57,703 bases of DNA from positions 1-57,703 of the forward strand of contig NZ_FNAS01000016.1 in NCBI RefSeq assembly GCF_900101995.1. Reading direction: 5' to 3'. This stretch comes from Riemerella columbipharyngis. Its GTDB lineage: Bacteria; Bacteroidota; Bacteroidia; Flavobacteriales; Weeksellaceae. The position numbers and the translations under genes were made by a program. The notes under the pieces were generated by a model, which was not told the DNA's origin, searched no databases, and saw nothing but the letters and a program-made list of their open reading frames with translations. Shown here piece after piece: positions 44,550 through 53,568 of this stretch (position 1 is its first letter; the number at the start of each line of letters is the position of its first letter).

Positions 44550-44615
44550 AGATACGAAGATAAACATTTTTTTTGATTGATGATAATTCACTAAAAAAAC
44601 ATAATTTTGCATCAA

Positions 44616-45335
44616 ATGAAAATTTCAGATTACATTATAGAAGTATTGAAAGAGAAAGGAGAGGTTTTTGTCCCTCGTTTCGGTGTATTTTCTTTAGTGC
44701 GTTCGGCAGCGGTGGTTAATCAGGAGGATAATAGTATTTTGCCCCCAGCCTACCAGATTACATTCTCATTTGATAAAACATTGGAGAAAGACAGTATCTT
44801 AGACTTTTATATGAGGAATAAGCATATTCCTCGTGAGCAGGCTCTTTTTGAGCTTAATACACAGGTAGAATACTGGAATAAAAAGCTGGATGCCGGAGAA
44901 AGCTTTTTATTAGAACCTTTGGGAGAATTTGTGATAAGCGATAGCATTGTCCGTTTTTTAGGAAAAAGGATAAAAACAGATAACCCTGATTTTTTTGGAT
45001 TAGAAGAAATCAACCTTTCCGAGATTAAATCCAAAAACCATTTCCAAAGAAATAATCCAAAAGTTAAAGAAGGCAGTACACAATGGATATTGTGGTTGTT
45101 TTTAATCATTTTCCCGCTGACCGGGATTGCCTATGTGGCGGCTACCAAATGGAATGTGCTTGTGGGGGAAAAGTCTATAGATACCTTTAGCACCAAAACT
45201 TCTATGCACCGCATTACTTCTGATGAAAAAATTACCAAAGAGGTTCCGAAACAAGATTCTGCCCTCGTGAAAGACTCTTTAGCAAAGGATCCTGCAAATA
45301 TAGAAATACAGGAATCTTTATCTAACCCAAAATAA
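44616..45335 (+). CDS. HU-CCDC81-type protein with one membrane anchor
   Basis: The start MKISDYIIEVLKEKGEV (ATG 44616) is preferred over a TTG nine bases upstream. Residues 1-125 match the prokaryotic HU-CCDC81 domains (VPRFGVFSLVRSAAV, FLLEPLGEFVIS). A membrane segment follows (WILWLFLIIFPLTGIAYV), then a short periplasmic tail. Related proteins usually end in a peptidoglycan-binding SPOR domain, which is absent here. It may link cytoplasmic filaments or DNA to the envelope. It is co-directional with the thioesterase gene six bases on. Confidence 0.7.
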   Translation: MKISDYIIEVLKEKGEVFVPRFGVFSLVRSAAVVNQEDNSILPPAYQITFSFDKTLEKDSILDFYMRNKHIPREQALFELNTQVEYWNKKLDAGESFLLEPLGEFVISDSIVRFLGKRIKTDNPDFFGLEEINLSEIKSKNHFQRNNPKVKEGSTQWILWLFLIIFPLTGIAYVAATKWNVLVGEKSIDTFSTKTSMHRITSDEKITKEVPKQDSALVKDSLAKDPANIEIQESLSNPK

Positions 45336-45341
45336 ATAATT

Positions 45342-45857
45342 ATGAATAAAATAAAAAAGCCAAGTGATTCGCTCACTATTATGACTAATATTGTTTTACC
45401 TAATGAAACCAATTCTCTGGGGAATTTATTCGGAGGCGAGCTTTTAGCAAAGATGGATAGATGTGCTTCTATTTCTGCGGCAAGACATTGCCACAGACGG
45501 GTAGTAACGGCTTCCGTAAACCATGTCTCGTTTGACTTTCCTATTCCAGAGGGAGGAGTCGTGGTATTGGAATCTAAAGTATCTCGTGCATTCTCTACCT
45601 CTATGGAGGTCTATGTGGATGTTTGGCTGGACGATCCTATAGAGAAAAAGAGAATTCACACCAATACCGGTATTTATACTTTTGTCGCAGTAGATGAGTT
45701 CAATAAGCCATTACCAATACCCGGGCTGGAGCCTGAAACAGAAGAAGAAAAAAGACGCTACGATGAAGCACTCAGAAGAAAAGAGCTGTCCCTTATTTTC
45801 TCGGGAAGAATGGCACTTGAAGATTCTGTAGAATTGAAAAAATTATTTGATATCTAA
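45342..45857 (+). CDS. Acyl-CoA thioesterase (hotdog fold)
   Basis: The 171-residue protein has the hotdog signature NETNSLGNLFGGELLAKMD and ASVNHVSFDFPIPEGGVV, with catalytic Asn/Asp residues of YciA-type acyl-CoA thioesterases. It hydrolyses acyl-CoA to free acid and CoA. The preceding gene ends six bases before, and the MscS gene starts 16 bases after, so the three probably form one transcript. Confidence 0.85.
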   Translation: MNKIKKPSDSLTIMTNIVLPNETNSLGNLFGGELLAKMDRCASISAARHCHRRVVTASVNHVSFDFPIPEGGVVVLESKVSRAFSTSMEVYVDVWLDDPIEKKRIHTNTGIYTFVAVDEFNKPLPIPGLEPETEEEKRRYDEALRRKELSLIFSGRMALEDSVELKKLFDI

Positions 45858-45873
45858 AAAAGCAGTATTTATA

Positions 45874-46707
45874 ATGAATAACGATACCTACCAAGCGATC
45901 AATACTTTTCAGCAGTCTTTAGACAGGCACTATGAGAATTTTATAGATATGCTGCCGCGTATTATTTTAGGCTTGGCTGTTATTATTGTAGGAGTTCTTA
46001 TTTCTAAAGTTATTACGAATATCTACGAGAACAAAATCAAGAGAAAAGCCACAGACCCTCTTATGGCTAAGTTTCTGTCACGGCTTATACAGTTGATATT
46101 CGTGGTAATAGTGTCAATGCTTGCTTTGGAGGTAGCAGGGCTTAGTCAGATAGCAGGAGGGATTTTAGCCGCGGCAGGAGGGGTTGCCATTGTTGCTGGA
46201 TTTGCATTTCAAGATATTGGAAAAAACTTTTTAGCAGGAATTATTTTAGCATTCAACAGACCATTTAATGTTGATGATTTTATAAAAGTAGGCGAACATT
46301 TCGGGAAGGTAAAGGCAATGAACTTCCGATACACGCAAGTGAAAACTGTAGATGGAAGAGATATCTATATCCCCAACAGTGATGTCCTTACCAAGCCTGT
46401 AGAAAACTATACCCGAGACGGCTTTTATAGAATGGATTTTTTTGTGCATATCGGCTACGAAAATAATATAGAACAAGCCAAGGGGATTATTCAAAAAATA
46501 TTAAACGACCATCCGGATATTATAGAGGATTCCGAGCATAGGAACTTCGTAATGGAAGATGAATTAACGAATAATGCGGTAAAACTAAAGGTCTTATTTT
46601 GGATAGATACCAAAGATTATAAGGTAAAAGCCAATGAGGTGAGGGGCGGCATCATAAGACAAGTAAAAGAAACTCTTATAAAGAACGGTGTCAATATGAA
46701 TGTGTGA
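45874..46707 (+). CDS. Small-conductance mechanosensitive channel MscS
   Basis: The ATG at 45874 (MNNDTYQAINTFQQS) is preferred over one overlapping the thioesterase gene. The 277-residue protein has three membrane helices, with the Gly/Ala-rich pore helix GGILAAAGGVAIVAGFAFQDIGKNF, followed by the cytoplasmic beta domain (DVLTKPVENYTRDG). It releases solutes during osmotic downshock. The length equals the compact MscS type of E. coli. Confidence 0.9.
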   Translation: MNNDTYQAINTFQQSLDRHYENFIDMLPRIILGLAVIIVGVLISKVITNIYENKIKRKATDPLMAKFLSRLIQLIFVVIVSMLALEVAGLSQIAGGILAAAGGVAIVAGFAFQDIGKNFLAGIILAFNRPFNVDDFIKVGEHFGKVKAMNFRYTQVKTVDGRDIYIPNSDVLTKPVENYTRDGFYRMDFFVHIGYENNIEQAKGIIQKILNDHPDIIEDSEHRNFVMEDELTNNAVKLKVLFWIDTKDYKVKANEVRGGIIRQVKETLIKNGVNMNV

Positions 46708-46860
46708 AAATATTTTAGTTAAGTTCAATATGGTTTGATAATAATTTAAGCAGGTTGTTTTGTATCAATTTACTACATAGTCAAAACTCTCTATTCCATT
46801 GAATAGATGCCTATCTAAAGTAAATTCATTTTATTATTTTAAACAACAAAAGAATATCTT

Positions 46861-47403
46861 ATGGAAGGTCAAAACATCATTTGGAGATTAAAAAATCAAG
46901 ACAATCATTCTTTCGGATTATTGTATGAAAATTATTTTGATATGGTAAATCGTTTTGTAACCAAAAATAGCGGCCGCACGAGTGATGCAGAAGATATATT
47001 TCAAGACACAATGGTCGTCCTTATATCGAAATTAAACCGTGATGATTTCCAATTAACGGCTTCTATCAAAACCTATATTATGGCCATTGCCAAAAATTTG
47101 TGGTTGAAAAAGTTAAGAAAAACATATAGAGAAGTAGAATTTACAGAAAATTACACTGATGCCTTTTTTGAAGAAATCACAGAATCTATAGAACAAGAAA
47201 AAAGTTATCGGGAGAAACTTCGCAGTTATATGGGCAAGATTACCGCCCATTGCAGAAAACTTATTTATGAAATATTTTTCAAAGAAAAAAGCACACAGCA
47301 AATACAACAAGAGTACGGCTATTCCAGCAGACATAATGTTAATAACCAAAAGTATAAATGCATAGAACAAATTCGAAGAGCTAAAATAAAATTAGAAAAG
47401 TAA
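46861..47403 (+). CDS. ECF-type RNA polymerase sigma factor
   Basis: The 180-residue protein has a sigma region 2 (LYENYFDMVNRFV, SDAEDIFQDTMVVLI, IKTYIMAIAKNLWLKKLR) and a shorter region 4 (IYEIFFKEKSTQQIQQEYGY). No anti-sigma gene is adjacent. Upstream, CTATTC-CATT-GAATAG (46791-46806) is a perfect inverted repeat that could be a control site. The two or three small genes that follow may be its targets or partners. Confidence 0.85.
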   Translation: MEGQNIIWRLKNQDNHSFGLLYENYFDMVNRFVTKNSGRTSDAEDIFQDTMVVLISKLNRDDFQLTASIKTYIMAIAKNLWLKKLRKTYREVEFTENYTDAFFEEITESIEQEKSYREKLRSYMGKITAHCRKLIYEIFFKEKSTQQIQQEYGYSSRHNVNNQKYKCIEQIRRAKIKLEK

Positions 47404-47487
47404 AAAAATCGGGTGATATTTTGAATCTAATGGTATCAATCTATGAGTCGTTAATATTGACGATTGTAACTTATAAATTTTTAACTA

Positions 47488-47697
47488 ATGATTTTAAAAT
47501 TAACCCCAAAAAAAGATTCGGGCTTGTTTAGAGGATGGACATTACCCTCTGTGCATACAGCCGAAAAAGCAAAATGTTTAGAACAGAACTATCTAAACGA
47601 GAAGACAAAACTCTCCGCAAGAAAAGACAAAAAGCTCAATGTCTTTGATACGATGGTGAAATTAAAAAATAGTATTTCTTTTAACCCTAATATATAA
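47488..47697 (+). CDS. Hypothetical protein, 69 residues
   Basis: A small basic protein (MILKLTPKKDSGLFRGWTLPSV, NEKTKLSARKDKKLNVFDTMV) with no signal peptide or membrane helix. The family is not recognised. It lies between the sigma factor and a membrane protein, only seven bases before the latter, suggesting one transcript with a function linked to the sigma factor. Confidence 0.5.
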   Translation: MILKLTPKKDSGLFRGWTLPSVHTAEKAKCLEQNYLNEKTKLSARKDKKLNVFDTMVKLKNSISFNPNI

Positions 47698-47704
47698 TTT
47701 TACC

Positions 47705-48139
47705 ATGAACTCAAGAATTCAAAGAATAATTTTATCCGGAATTATAGGAACAGCCGCAATGACTGTTTTCGCAACTATTGCCCCAATGATGGGGATGCCG
47801 GAAATGTCGCCTGCGAAAAAAATTTCAGCAATGCTGAAATTGCCTCTTTTTATAGGTTGGGTAATGCATTTTATGATGGGAATTATTTTCACTTTCTTAT
47901 ATGTAATCCTATGGGCGGATCATTGTAAAATTAAATACAAGTGGCTCAAAGGAGGAATATTCGGTGTTATGATTTTTTTGATTGCACAAATACTAATGCT
48001 TATTACTCAACCAATGAATAATTTTGATATTATGACAGTAGCAACAATGATGGGAAGTCTGGTGGGGCATATTGTTTTTGGTATTGTCGTAGCTATGATA
48101 ATGGGAAATTCTTGTCGTACAAACAAATATTGTAATTAA
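47705..48139 (+). CDS. DUF6789-like four-helix membrane protein
   Basis: The 144-residue protein has four membrane segments, is Met-rich (MMGMPEMSPAKKISAML, VATMMGSLVGHIVFG) and ends with a polar tail (CRTNKYCN). The pattern IIGTAAMTVF...PMMGMP...LGH-like fits DUF6789 membrane proteins of unknown function. It is seven bases after the 69-residue gene. Confidence 0.65.
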   Translation: MNSRIQRIILSGIIGTAAMTVFATIAPMMGMPEMSPAKKISAMLKLPLFIGWVMHFMMGIIFTFLYVILWADHCKIKYKWLKGGIFGVMIFLIAQILMLITQPMNNFDIMTVATMMGSLVGHIVFGIVVAMIMGNSCRTNKYCN

Positions 48140-48146
48140 ATCAATA

Positions 48147-48272
48147 ATGAAATATTTAACTGGTAATTGCACACAAAAGAAACGAAAGCCAAGTCTTACT
48201 CTTTGTGATATTAAATCAATAGTAATATTTGCATTGATAATAGTTTTGCTTGTCATGGAATTTACGAAATAA
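48147..48272 (+). CDS. Very small membrane protein, 41 residues
   Basis: ATG 48147 to TAA 48270-48272 encodes MKYLTGNCTQKKRKPSLTL followed by a membrane helix (SIVIFALIIVLLVMEF). It starts seven bases after the preceding gene and is followed by a good terminator, so it is the last gene of the sigma-factor cluster. The basic N-terminus and single helix fit a small inner-membrane protein; the function is unknown. Confidence 0.5.
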   Translation: MKYLTGNCTQKKRKPSLTLCDIKSIVIFALIIVLLVMEFTK

Positions 48273-48292
48273 TCAAATTCCAACTTTATTCC

Positions 48293-48313
48293 ATCCCCTT
48301 TTAGGGGATTTTT
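48293..48313 (+). terminator. Rho-independent terminator
   Basis: The perfect arms ATCCCC and GGGGAT enclose TTTTA and are followed by TTTTT. It closes the sigma-factor cluster. The 310-base gap to nadD holds this, a promoter and a leader hairpin. Confidence 0.8.
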
Positions 48314-48442
48314 ATGTTTAAAAACTTAATAGCCTGACTACCTTAATATTAGAAATTTCATTCAAATTTAAACGATTAATTATCCTGTAGCTGTCGAAAA
48401 ACTCTAATGAACACATTGCTTTTTATTTCATAAATAATAAAA

Positions 48443-48474
48443 TTTGCACATTTAATTTTTTATACATATCTTTG
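48443..48474 (+). promoter_or_regulatory. Promoter of nadD
   Basis: TTTG (48443-48446), 20 bases, then TATCTTTG (48467-48474) match the Bacteroidota promoter consensus. Transcription would start near 48481, about 100 bases before nadD. Confidence 0.65.
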
Positions 48475-48515
48475 CCCCCTTTCATTTTTACTTTTTATTA
48501 GATTTATTTTAATGT

Positions 48516-48565
48516 CGGCATTTTTGTTCTCTGCGAACTTAGATGCCGTATTTTTTATTATTTTT
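48516..48565 (+). promoter_or_regulatory. Attenuator-like hairpin in the nadD leader
   Basis: CGGCAT (48516-48521) pairs with ATGCCG (48543-48548) and is followed by a T-rich run. The structure lies in the leader between promoter and nadD and resembles a transcription attenuator or riboregulator. No known riboswitch class was recognised. Confidence 0.4.
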
Positions 48566-48582
48566 GTCTAATTGATTTAATA

Positions 48583-49167
48583 ATGAAAAAAGCTGGATTA
48601 TTTTTTGGCTCTTTCAATCCTATCCACATAGGGCATTTGATTTTAGCCAATTATATTTTAGAAAATTCTGATATGAATGAATTGTGGTTTGTGGTAAGCC
48701 CTCAGAACCCTTTTAAGGAGAAAAAATCTCTACTAAGAGACCACAACCGCCTCGATATGGTACAACTTGCTATAAAAAACTATCCGAGAATGAAAGCCTC
48801 TAATGTGGAATTTTCATTGCCCCAGCCCAATTATACGATAGACACACTGGCTTACCTTAAAGAAAAATACCCTAATTACGCTTTCAGCCTTATTATGGGG
48901 GAAGACAATCTAGCTTCTTTGCACAAATGGAAAAATGCCTATCTCTTAGTTGATGAACATCAAATCATTGTTTATCCAAGGTTATCTGACGAACCTCTTC
49001 CTGAAAGCAAATTTGAGCAACATCCTAATATCTGCAGAATAAATGCTCCCATCATTGAAATCTCTGCAACAGAAATCCGCAGAATGATAAAGCTCAATAA
49101 AAATGTACGTCCTATGCTTCCTCCAGAAGTGTTTGAGTACCTTGATGGAAGCAGTTTCTACAAGTAG
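48583..49167 (+). CDS. nadD: Nicotinate-nucleotide adenylyltransferase
   Basis: The 194-residue protein has the nucleotidyltransferase start GLFFGSFNPIHIGHL (HxGH) and the C-terminal ISATEIRRMI motif. It adenylates nicotinate mononucleotide in NAD synthesis. Length and motifs match NadD rather than CoaD. It is convergent with pdxA and has a 100-base leader with a hairpin. Confidence 0.92.
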   Translation: MKKAGLFFGSFNPIHIGHLILANYILENSDMNELWFVVSPQNPFKEKKSLLRDHNRLDMVQLAIKNYPRMKASNVEFSLPQPNYTIDTLAYLKEKYPNYAFSLIMGEDNLASLHKWKNAYLLVDEHQIIVYPRLSDEPLPESKFEQHPNICRINAPIIEISATEIRRMIKLNKNVRPMLPPEVFEYLDGSSFYK

Positions 49168-49183
49168 AAAAAAAGAAAACTCT

Positions 49184-50272
49184 TTATTCATCAGGCAAAT
49201 CCTCATCTATACCGTCTGCATTATACCTTTTATCCTTTATTACAAGTTTGTTTTTAACAAGTTCTTGGTATTCTTTTCTGTTTTGAAATATTTTAATTCC
49301 CGTAAAAATAGCTTCTTCAAAAGACTGCTCATCTGCCATATTTTTCCCTGCAATATCATAGGCGGTTCCATGATCCGGCGAAGTCCTTACGAAAGGAAGT
49401 CCCGCTGTATAGTTCACGCCATCTTCGTAAGCAATCGTTTTGAATGGTGCTAAACCTTGGTCGTGGTACATAGCCAACACCGCATCAAAGGCTTTGTATT
49501 TATCGGGCTGAAAAAAGCTGTCCGCAGGATAAGGACCAAAAGCCATAATTCCTTCATCAAAAGACTCTTTAATTGCCGGCGATATAATCTCTATTTCCTC
49601 CTTGCCAATCGTACCGCCGTCTCCCGCGTGAGGATTGAGTCCCAGTACTGCTATTTTAGGTTTTTCAATACAAAAATCTTCTTTCAGACAAGCATTAAGA
49701 AGTTTCAGCTGTGACTTTATTTTATCCTTACTTATCGAGGAAGCCACCTCTGCCAAAGGGATATGATGGGTAGAAACCGCTACTTTAAGACTATCCGTAA
49801 CCAAAAACATCAATCCTCTTTTACCAAATTTCTCCTCCAAATACCCTGTATGCCCTGTATGTTTAAAGCCATATTTCATCATCTCATCTTTGTTGATAGG
49901 GGCTGTTACCAGAATATCTACTTCTCCGTTTTTAAGTGCCTCCACCGCTGCCTCCAGAGAGTCTTTTGCCATACGGGTAGATTCCTCCGTAGGGGTTCCC
50001 AGCTCTACGGCTACATTATCTTTCCAAAGATTGACAACATTGATTTTCCCCGCTGTAGCTTCCGTTGCTTTACTTATATAATTAAAGTTCATCTGCAGTT
50101 TGAAGATATTTTTTTGGTAAGAGAGCAATTTACCCGAGCCAAAAATAATCGGCGTAAAAAAATCTGTAATGGACTTATCTTTAAGGGATTTCAAAATAAT
50201 CTCGGGACCGATGCCGTTAAAATCACCTACAGAAATTCCCACCCTTACTTTATAATGATGTTTAGTACTCAT
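49184..50272 (-). CDS. pdxA: 4-hydroxythreonine-4-phosphate dehydrogenase
   Basis: The 362-residue protein has GISVGDFNGIGPEIILK at the N-terminus, VTAPINKDEM, and the conserved MYHDQGLAPFK with metal-binding His and Asp. PdxA oxidises 4-phosphohydroxy-threonine in the DXP-dependent vitamin B6 pathway. The gene is divergent from ribE, 53 bases apart, so both promoters lie in that short gap. Confidence 0.92.
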   Translation of the reverse strand: MSTKHHYKVRVGISVGDFNGIGPEIILKSLKDKSITDFFTPIIFGSGKLLSYQKNIFKLQMNFNYISKATEATAGKINVVNLWKDNVAVELGTPTEESTRMAKDSLEAAVEALKNGEVDILVTAPINKDEMMKYGFKHTGHTGYLEEKFGKRGLMFLVTDSLKVAVSTHHIPLAEVASSISKDKIKSQLKLLNACLKEDFCIEKPKIAVLGLNPHAGDGGTIGKEEIEIISPAIKESFDEGIMAFGPYPADSFFQPDKYKAFDAVLAMYHDQGLAPFKTIAYEDGVNYTAGLPFVRTSPDHGTAYDIAGKNMADEQSFEEAIFTGIKIFQNRKEYQELVKNKLVIKDKRYNADGIDEDLPDE

Positions 50273-50325
50273 TTTTGCTTATCTTTGTTAAATAATTAAA
50301 ATACAAATTTAGGAATTTATTAGTT

Positions 50326-50904
50326 ATGTTTACAGGAATAGTAGAAAGTACAGGAATCATTAGGAATATTGAAGCGGTAGAAGGAAATATCCATTTCACG
50401 CTAAGCTGCCCTTTTACAAGAAAATTAAAGATAGACCAAAGTCTTGCCCACGACGGATGCTGCCTTACCGTAGTGGACATAAAAAACGATGAATACCGCG
50501 TAACGGCTATCCGAGAAACCTTAGAGAAAACAGCACTCGGAAATTGGAAAACGGGAGACCGTGTGAATTTGGAGCGTTGTATGGTACTTAATGAAAGATT
50601 AGACGGACATATCGTACAAGGGCATATTGACGGCACAGGGATTGTGAAAAAAATAGAGAATCTCGGAGGTAGCCACAAAATCACCATCTCCTATGACTCA
50701 AATTTCGTTACCGTACCACAAGGATCCATTACCGTAAACGGCATAAGCCTTACGGTAGCAGAGAGCCAAGACAACTGCTTCTCCATCGCTATTATTCCTT
50801 ACACTTGGGAACACACCAATATGAAATATCTGAAAGTAAACCAGAAGGTAAATTTAGAGTTTGATATTATCGGAAAGTATATAGCACGGCTTATGAAAAA
50901 ATAG
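50326..50904 (+). CDS. ribE: Riboflavin synthase
   Basis: The 192-residue protein begins MFTGIVESTGIIRNIE and has the two tandem lumazine-binding repeats; the second starts GHIDGTGIVKKIE. It carries DGCCLTVV and VNGISLTV at equivalent positions. The enzyme converts two 6,7-dimethyl-8-ribityllumazine molecules to riboflavin. It is 16 bases before the histidine kinase gene. Confidence 0.92.
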   Translation: MFTGIVESTGIIRNIEAVEGNIHFTLSCPFTRKLKIDQSLAHDGCCLTVVDIKNDEYRVTAIRETLEKTALGNWKTGDRVNLERCMVLNERLDGHIVQGHIDGTGIVKKIENLGGSHKITISYDSNFVTVPQGSITVNGISLTVAESQDNCFSIAIIPYTWEHTNMKYLKVNQKVNLEFDIIGKYIARLMKK

Positions 50905-50920
50905 AAAAAAAGACATTAAG

Positions 50921-52354
50921 ATGAACATTAGGGATAAACTTTTTTTTTGTATCTTTTCGGTCTCCATAGTCTGCATCGTTGCTTCTATGGCTATTTCTTA
51001 TGTGGTTTTCACAAGAAGCAATGGCATAGAAAACCAGCAAAAAATCCGGAATAAAACCAAGGCCATTACCACAGCCCTAAATTACGCCGTAAGCAAAGAA
51101 AACCTTACCCAAGACAACATCAAAGCCAAACTTGAAAACAAAATAAAGGAGATTGCAGATATCAATAATCAAAACATCGAAGTCTATAGCCTGCAAGGGC
51201 AGTATCTTTTTTCTAATCAAGAAAAAAAAGGGAACGAAAAAAAAAGAATCCCTCCTTATAATTTGAAGAATCTAGAGAAAACAGACATCAACATAAAATC
51301 TACCGATCCAGTATCTAAAAGAAAATATATCTGTTCTTTCATTCTGCTCAGGAACAATGTTTTTGAGCCTATTGCCATTGTACACTACGACAGCTCTATC
51401 GGAAAAAATATTTATTGGGAAACATTCTATCAATATGAGCGTGAAATTTTGGTAGGCATATTATGCATTATTATCATATGTTTCATTTCCAGCCGTATTA
51501 TCGCCAATGGCTTAACCAGAAGACTTAATGATATAGCTAAAACCATTAAAGAGACTGATATCACTAACAAAGACTTTAAGCACATTAAGTATTATAAAGA
51601 CAATGAACTGGGGACACTCATTAACGCCTACAATAGTATGATTACCCAAATAGAGGACCAAAAGGAACAAATCTCCTACCGAGAGAAAAATGAAGCGTGG
51701 AAAGAGATGGCAAAGCAAGTTGCCCACGAAGTAAAAAATCCTCTCACTCCGATGCGTTTGCTTGTACAAAATTTTGAAAGAAAATTTGATGTAAAAGATC
51801 CCAATATAGAGACAAAAGTAAAACAACTTACCACTTCCCTCGTTGATCAAATAGATGCAATATCAAGCGTAGCTACGGCATTTTCCGAATACACCAAATT
51901 ACCAGAAAAAAAAGACCAAAAATTAAATATCCACCAAGAGACCAAGGACATCATAAGACTTTGGAATGACCAAAAAGAGATATCCCTCCACAGCAATAAG
52001 GGAAACATCATAATAAATATGGATAAATCTTATTTTACAAGAATAATGAACAATCTGCTAAAAAACGCCATCCAAGCAAAAGATGACAATAGGAAACTCT
52101 CTATAAAGGTTTCTCTGGAACAAATCCATCACAAAGTAAACATACGAGTAGAAGACAATGGTATAGGGATACCCGAAAACCGCATCAATAGAATCTTCGA
52201 GCCAAATTTTACTTCTAAAAACAGTGGTATGGGGCTCGGGCTTACAATGGTAAAAAAACTTATAGAGGAATACAAAGGGGAAATAAGCGTAACCTCCGAA
52301 GAAGGTATAGGCACTACTTTTCTTATCCAGCTCCCTATGGGTAATATTTCGTAA
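50921..52354 (+). CDS. Membrane sensor histidine kinase (NtrY-like)
   Basis: The 477-residue protein has two membrane segments (about residues 7-30 and 172-192) around a periplasmic sensor region, a HAMP-like linker, a dimerisation box AKQVAHEVKNPLTPMR with phospho-His269, and an ATPase domain (NNLLKNAIQA, VEDNGIGIP, GMGLGLTMVKKL). The H-box with KNPLTP resembles NtrY-class kinases. No response regulator lies beside it, so the partner is encoded elsewhere. A rpmH promoter follows. Confidence 0.88.
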   Translation: MNIRDKLFFCIFSVSIVCIVASMAISYVVFTRSNGIENQQKIRNKTKAITTALNYAVSKENLTQDNIKAKLENKIKEIADINNQNIEVYSLQGQYLFSNQEKKGNEKKRIPPYNLKNLEKTDINIKSTDPVSKRKYICSFILLRNNVFEPIAIVHYDSSIGKNIYWETFYQYEREILVGILCIIIICFISSRIIANGLTRRLNDIAKTIKETDITNKDFKHIKYYKDNELGTLINAYNSMITQIEDQKEQISYREKNEAWKEMAKQVAHEVKNPLTPMRLLVQNFERKFDVKDPNIETKVKQLTTSLVDQIDAISSVATAFSEYTKLPEKKDQKLNIHQETKDIIRLWNDQKEISLHSNKGNIIINMDKSYFTRIMNNLLKNAIQAKDDNRKLSIKVSLEQIHHKVNIRVEDNGIGIPENRINRIFEPNFTSKNSGMGLGLTMVKKLIEEYKGEISVTSEEGIGTTFLIQLPMGNIS

Positions 52355-52465
52355 TTCCTCTGTAGCTATCAAAAAGAATTAACTAAAAAACTTCATCTAT
52401 AACACTGTTCTTATAAAAGAAATTATAGGAGGTAAAAAATATTTCAAAAACTTTTTGATTATATT

Positions 52466-52496
52466 TTTGCAGATGAGATAAATTTGTATATCTTTG
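52466..52496 (+). promoter_or_regulatory. Promoter of rpmH
   Basis: TTTG (52466-52469), exactly 19 bases, and TATCTTTG (52489-52496) form a perfect Bacteroidota promoter, 44 bases before the L34 start. Confidence 0.8.
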
Positions 52497-52540
52497 CGAT
52501 CTGAAAAAGTAACAATTACGGATTATATAATATAAACGCA

Positions 52541-52696
52541 ATGAAAAGAACATTCCAACCATCAGAAAGAAAGAAAAGAAATAAGCACGGCTTCCGCGAA
52601 AGAATGTCTACTCCTAATGGTAGAAGAGTTTTGGCAGCCAGAAGAGCAAAAGGCAGAAAAAGACTAACTGTGAGTGTTTCTCGTGCTAAAAGATAA
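52541..52696 (+). CDS. rpmH: 50S ribosomal protein L34
   Basis: The frame encodes a 51-residue, strongly basic protein starting [20 protein letters not shown] and ending VSRAKR, with [19 protein letters not shown], the universal L34 signature. It is a small protein of the large ribosomal subunit. It is transcribed alone between a perfect promoter and a strong terminator. Confidence 0.97.
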   Translation: MKRTFQPSERKKRNKHGFRERMSTPNGRRVLAARRAKGRKRLTVSVSRAKR

Positions 52697-52727
52697 GATT
52701 TAAACCAAAATCTTTTATAGTAATAAA

Positions 52728-52757
52728 AATGCTTGGATATATCGTCCAAGCATTTTT
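52728..52757 (+). terminator. Rho-independent terminator of rpmH
   Basis: The perfect arms AATGCTTGG and CCAAGCATT enclose ATATATCGT and are followed by a T-run. Confidence 0.9.
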
Positions 52758-52848
52758 TATAACCAGCTGTTAAATTTTAATAAATTTCACCTACTTTCCG
52801 AAAGAATTCCTTAATTTTGGAGGGTATAAAATTAAACTCTTTTTTAGT

Positions 52849-53559
52849 ATGCTACATACAAACGAAAGCGGAAGCGATATCATTATCCTAAAGAATGCCA
52901 AGATAGTTCAGAAAAATTTTACTGTTTTAGATCATGTAAATCTCAATATTAAAAAAGGAAGATTTTGCTACTTAATTGGTAAAACAGGGTCTGGTAAAAG
53001 TTCCCTGCTAAAAACATTGTATGGACATCTTCCTCTAAAAAGTGGTTCTGGAATGGTCGCAGGATACGATCTTTCTAAACTTAGGACTTCGGATATTCCA
53101 AACCTTAGAAGAAACTTAGGCATCGTATTTCAGGATTTTCAGTTGCTTACAGATAGATCTGTTGAAAAAAACTTACACTTCGTATTGAGAGCTACCGGCT
53201 GGAAAGACAAACACAAGATAGAACAAAGAATAGACGAAGTGCTGGAAAGCGTAGGAATGAAAACTAAAAAACACAAAAACCCTCACCAGCTGTCCGGAGG
53301 TGAACAACAGCGTATCGCCATTGCCAGAGCTTTGCTTAATAAACCGAAACTTATACTGGCAGACGAGCCTACCGGAAATTTAGATCCAGAAACCTCCAAT
53401 GATATTATGACCCTGCTAAAGCGTGTAGCCCAAGAAAATCACTCTGCCGTAGTGATGGCTACCCACGATTATCATATGATACAAAACTTCCCAGGAGAAG
53501 CTATACGCTGTAATAATGGAATGGTAACCGTACTAAACACTGTGGAACTTTTTGAGTAA
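52849..53559 (+). CDS. ftsE: Cell division ATP-binding protein FtsE
   Basis: The 236-residue ATPase has Walker [14 protein letters not shown]-loop VFQDFQLL, signature LSGGEQQR and Walker [13 protein letters not shown]. The pattern and the [10 protein letters not shown] switch fit FtsE, which with FtsX controls septal peptidoglycan hydrolases. ftsX is not adjacent, as is usual in this phylum. A LolD-like role is a less likely alternative. Confidence 0.8.
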   Translation: MLHTNESGSDIIILKNAKIVQKNFTVLDHVNLNIKKGRFCYLIGKTGSGKSSLLKTLYGHLPLKSGSGMVAGYDLSKLRTSDIPNLRRNLGIVFQDFQLLTDRSVEKNLHFVLRATGWKDKHKIEQRIDEVLESVGMKTKKHKNPHQLSGGEQQRIAIARALLNKPKLILADEPTGNLDPETSNDIMTLLKRVAQENHSAVVMATHDYHMIQNFPGEAIRCNNGMVTVLNTVELFE

Positions 53560-53568
53560 CCCAAAAGG

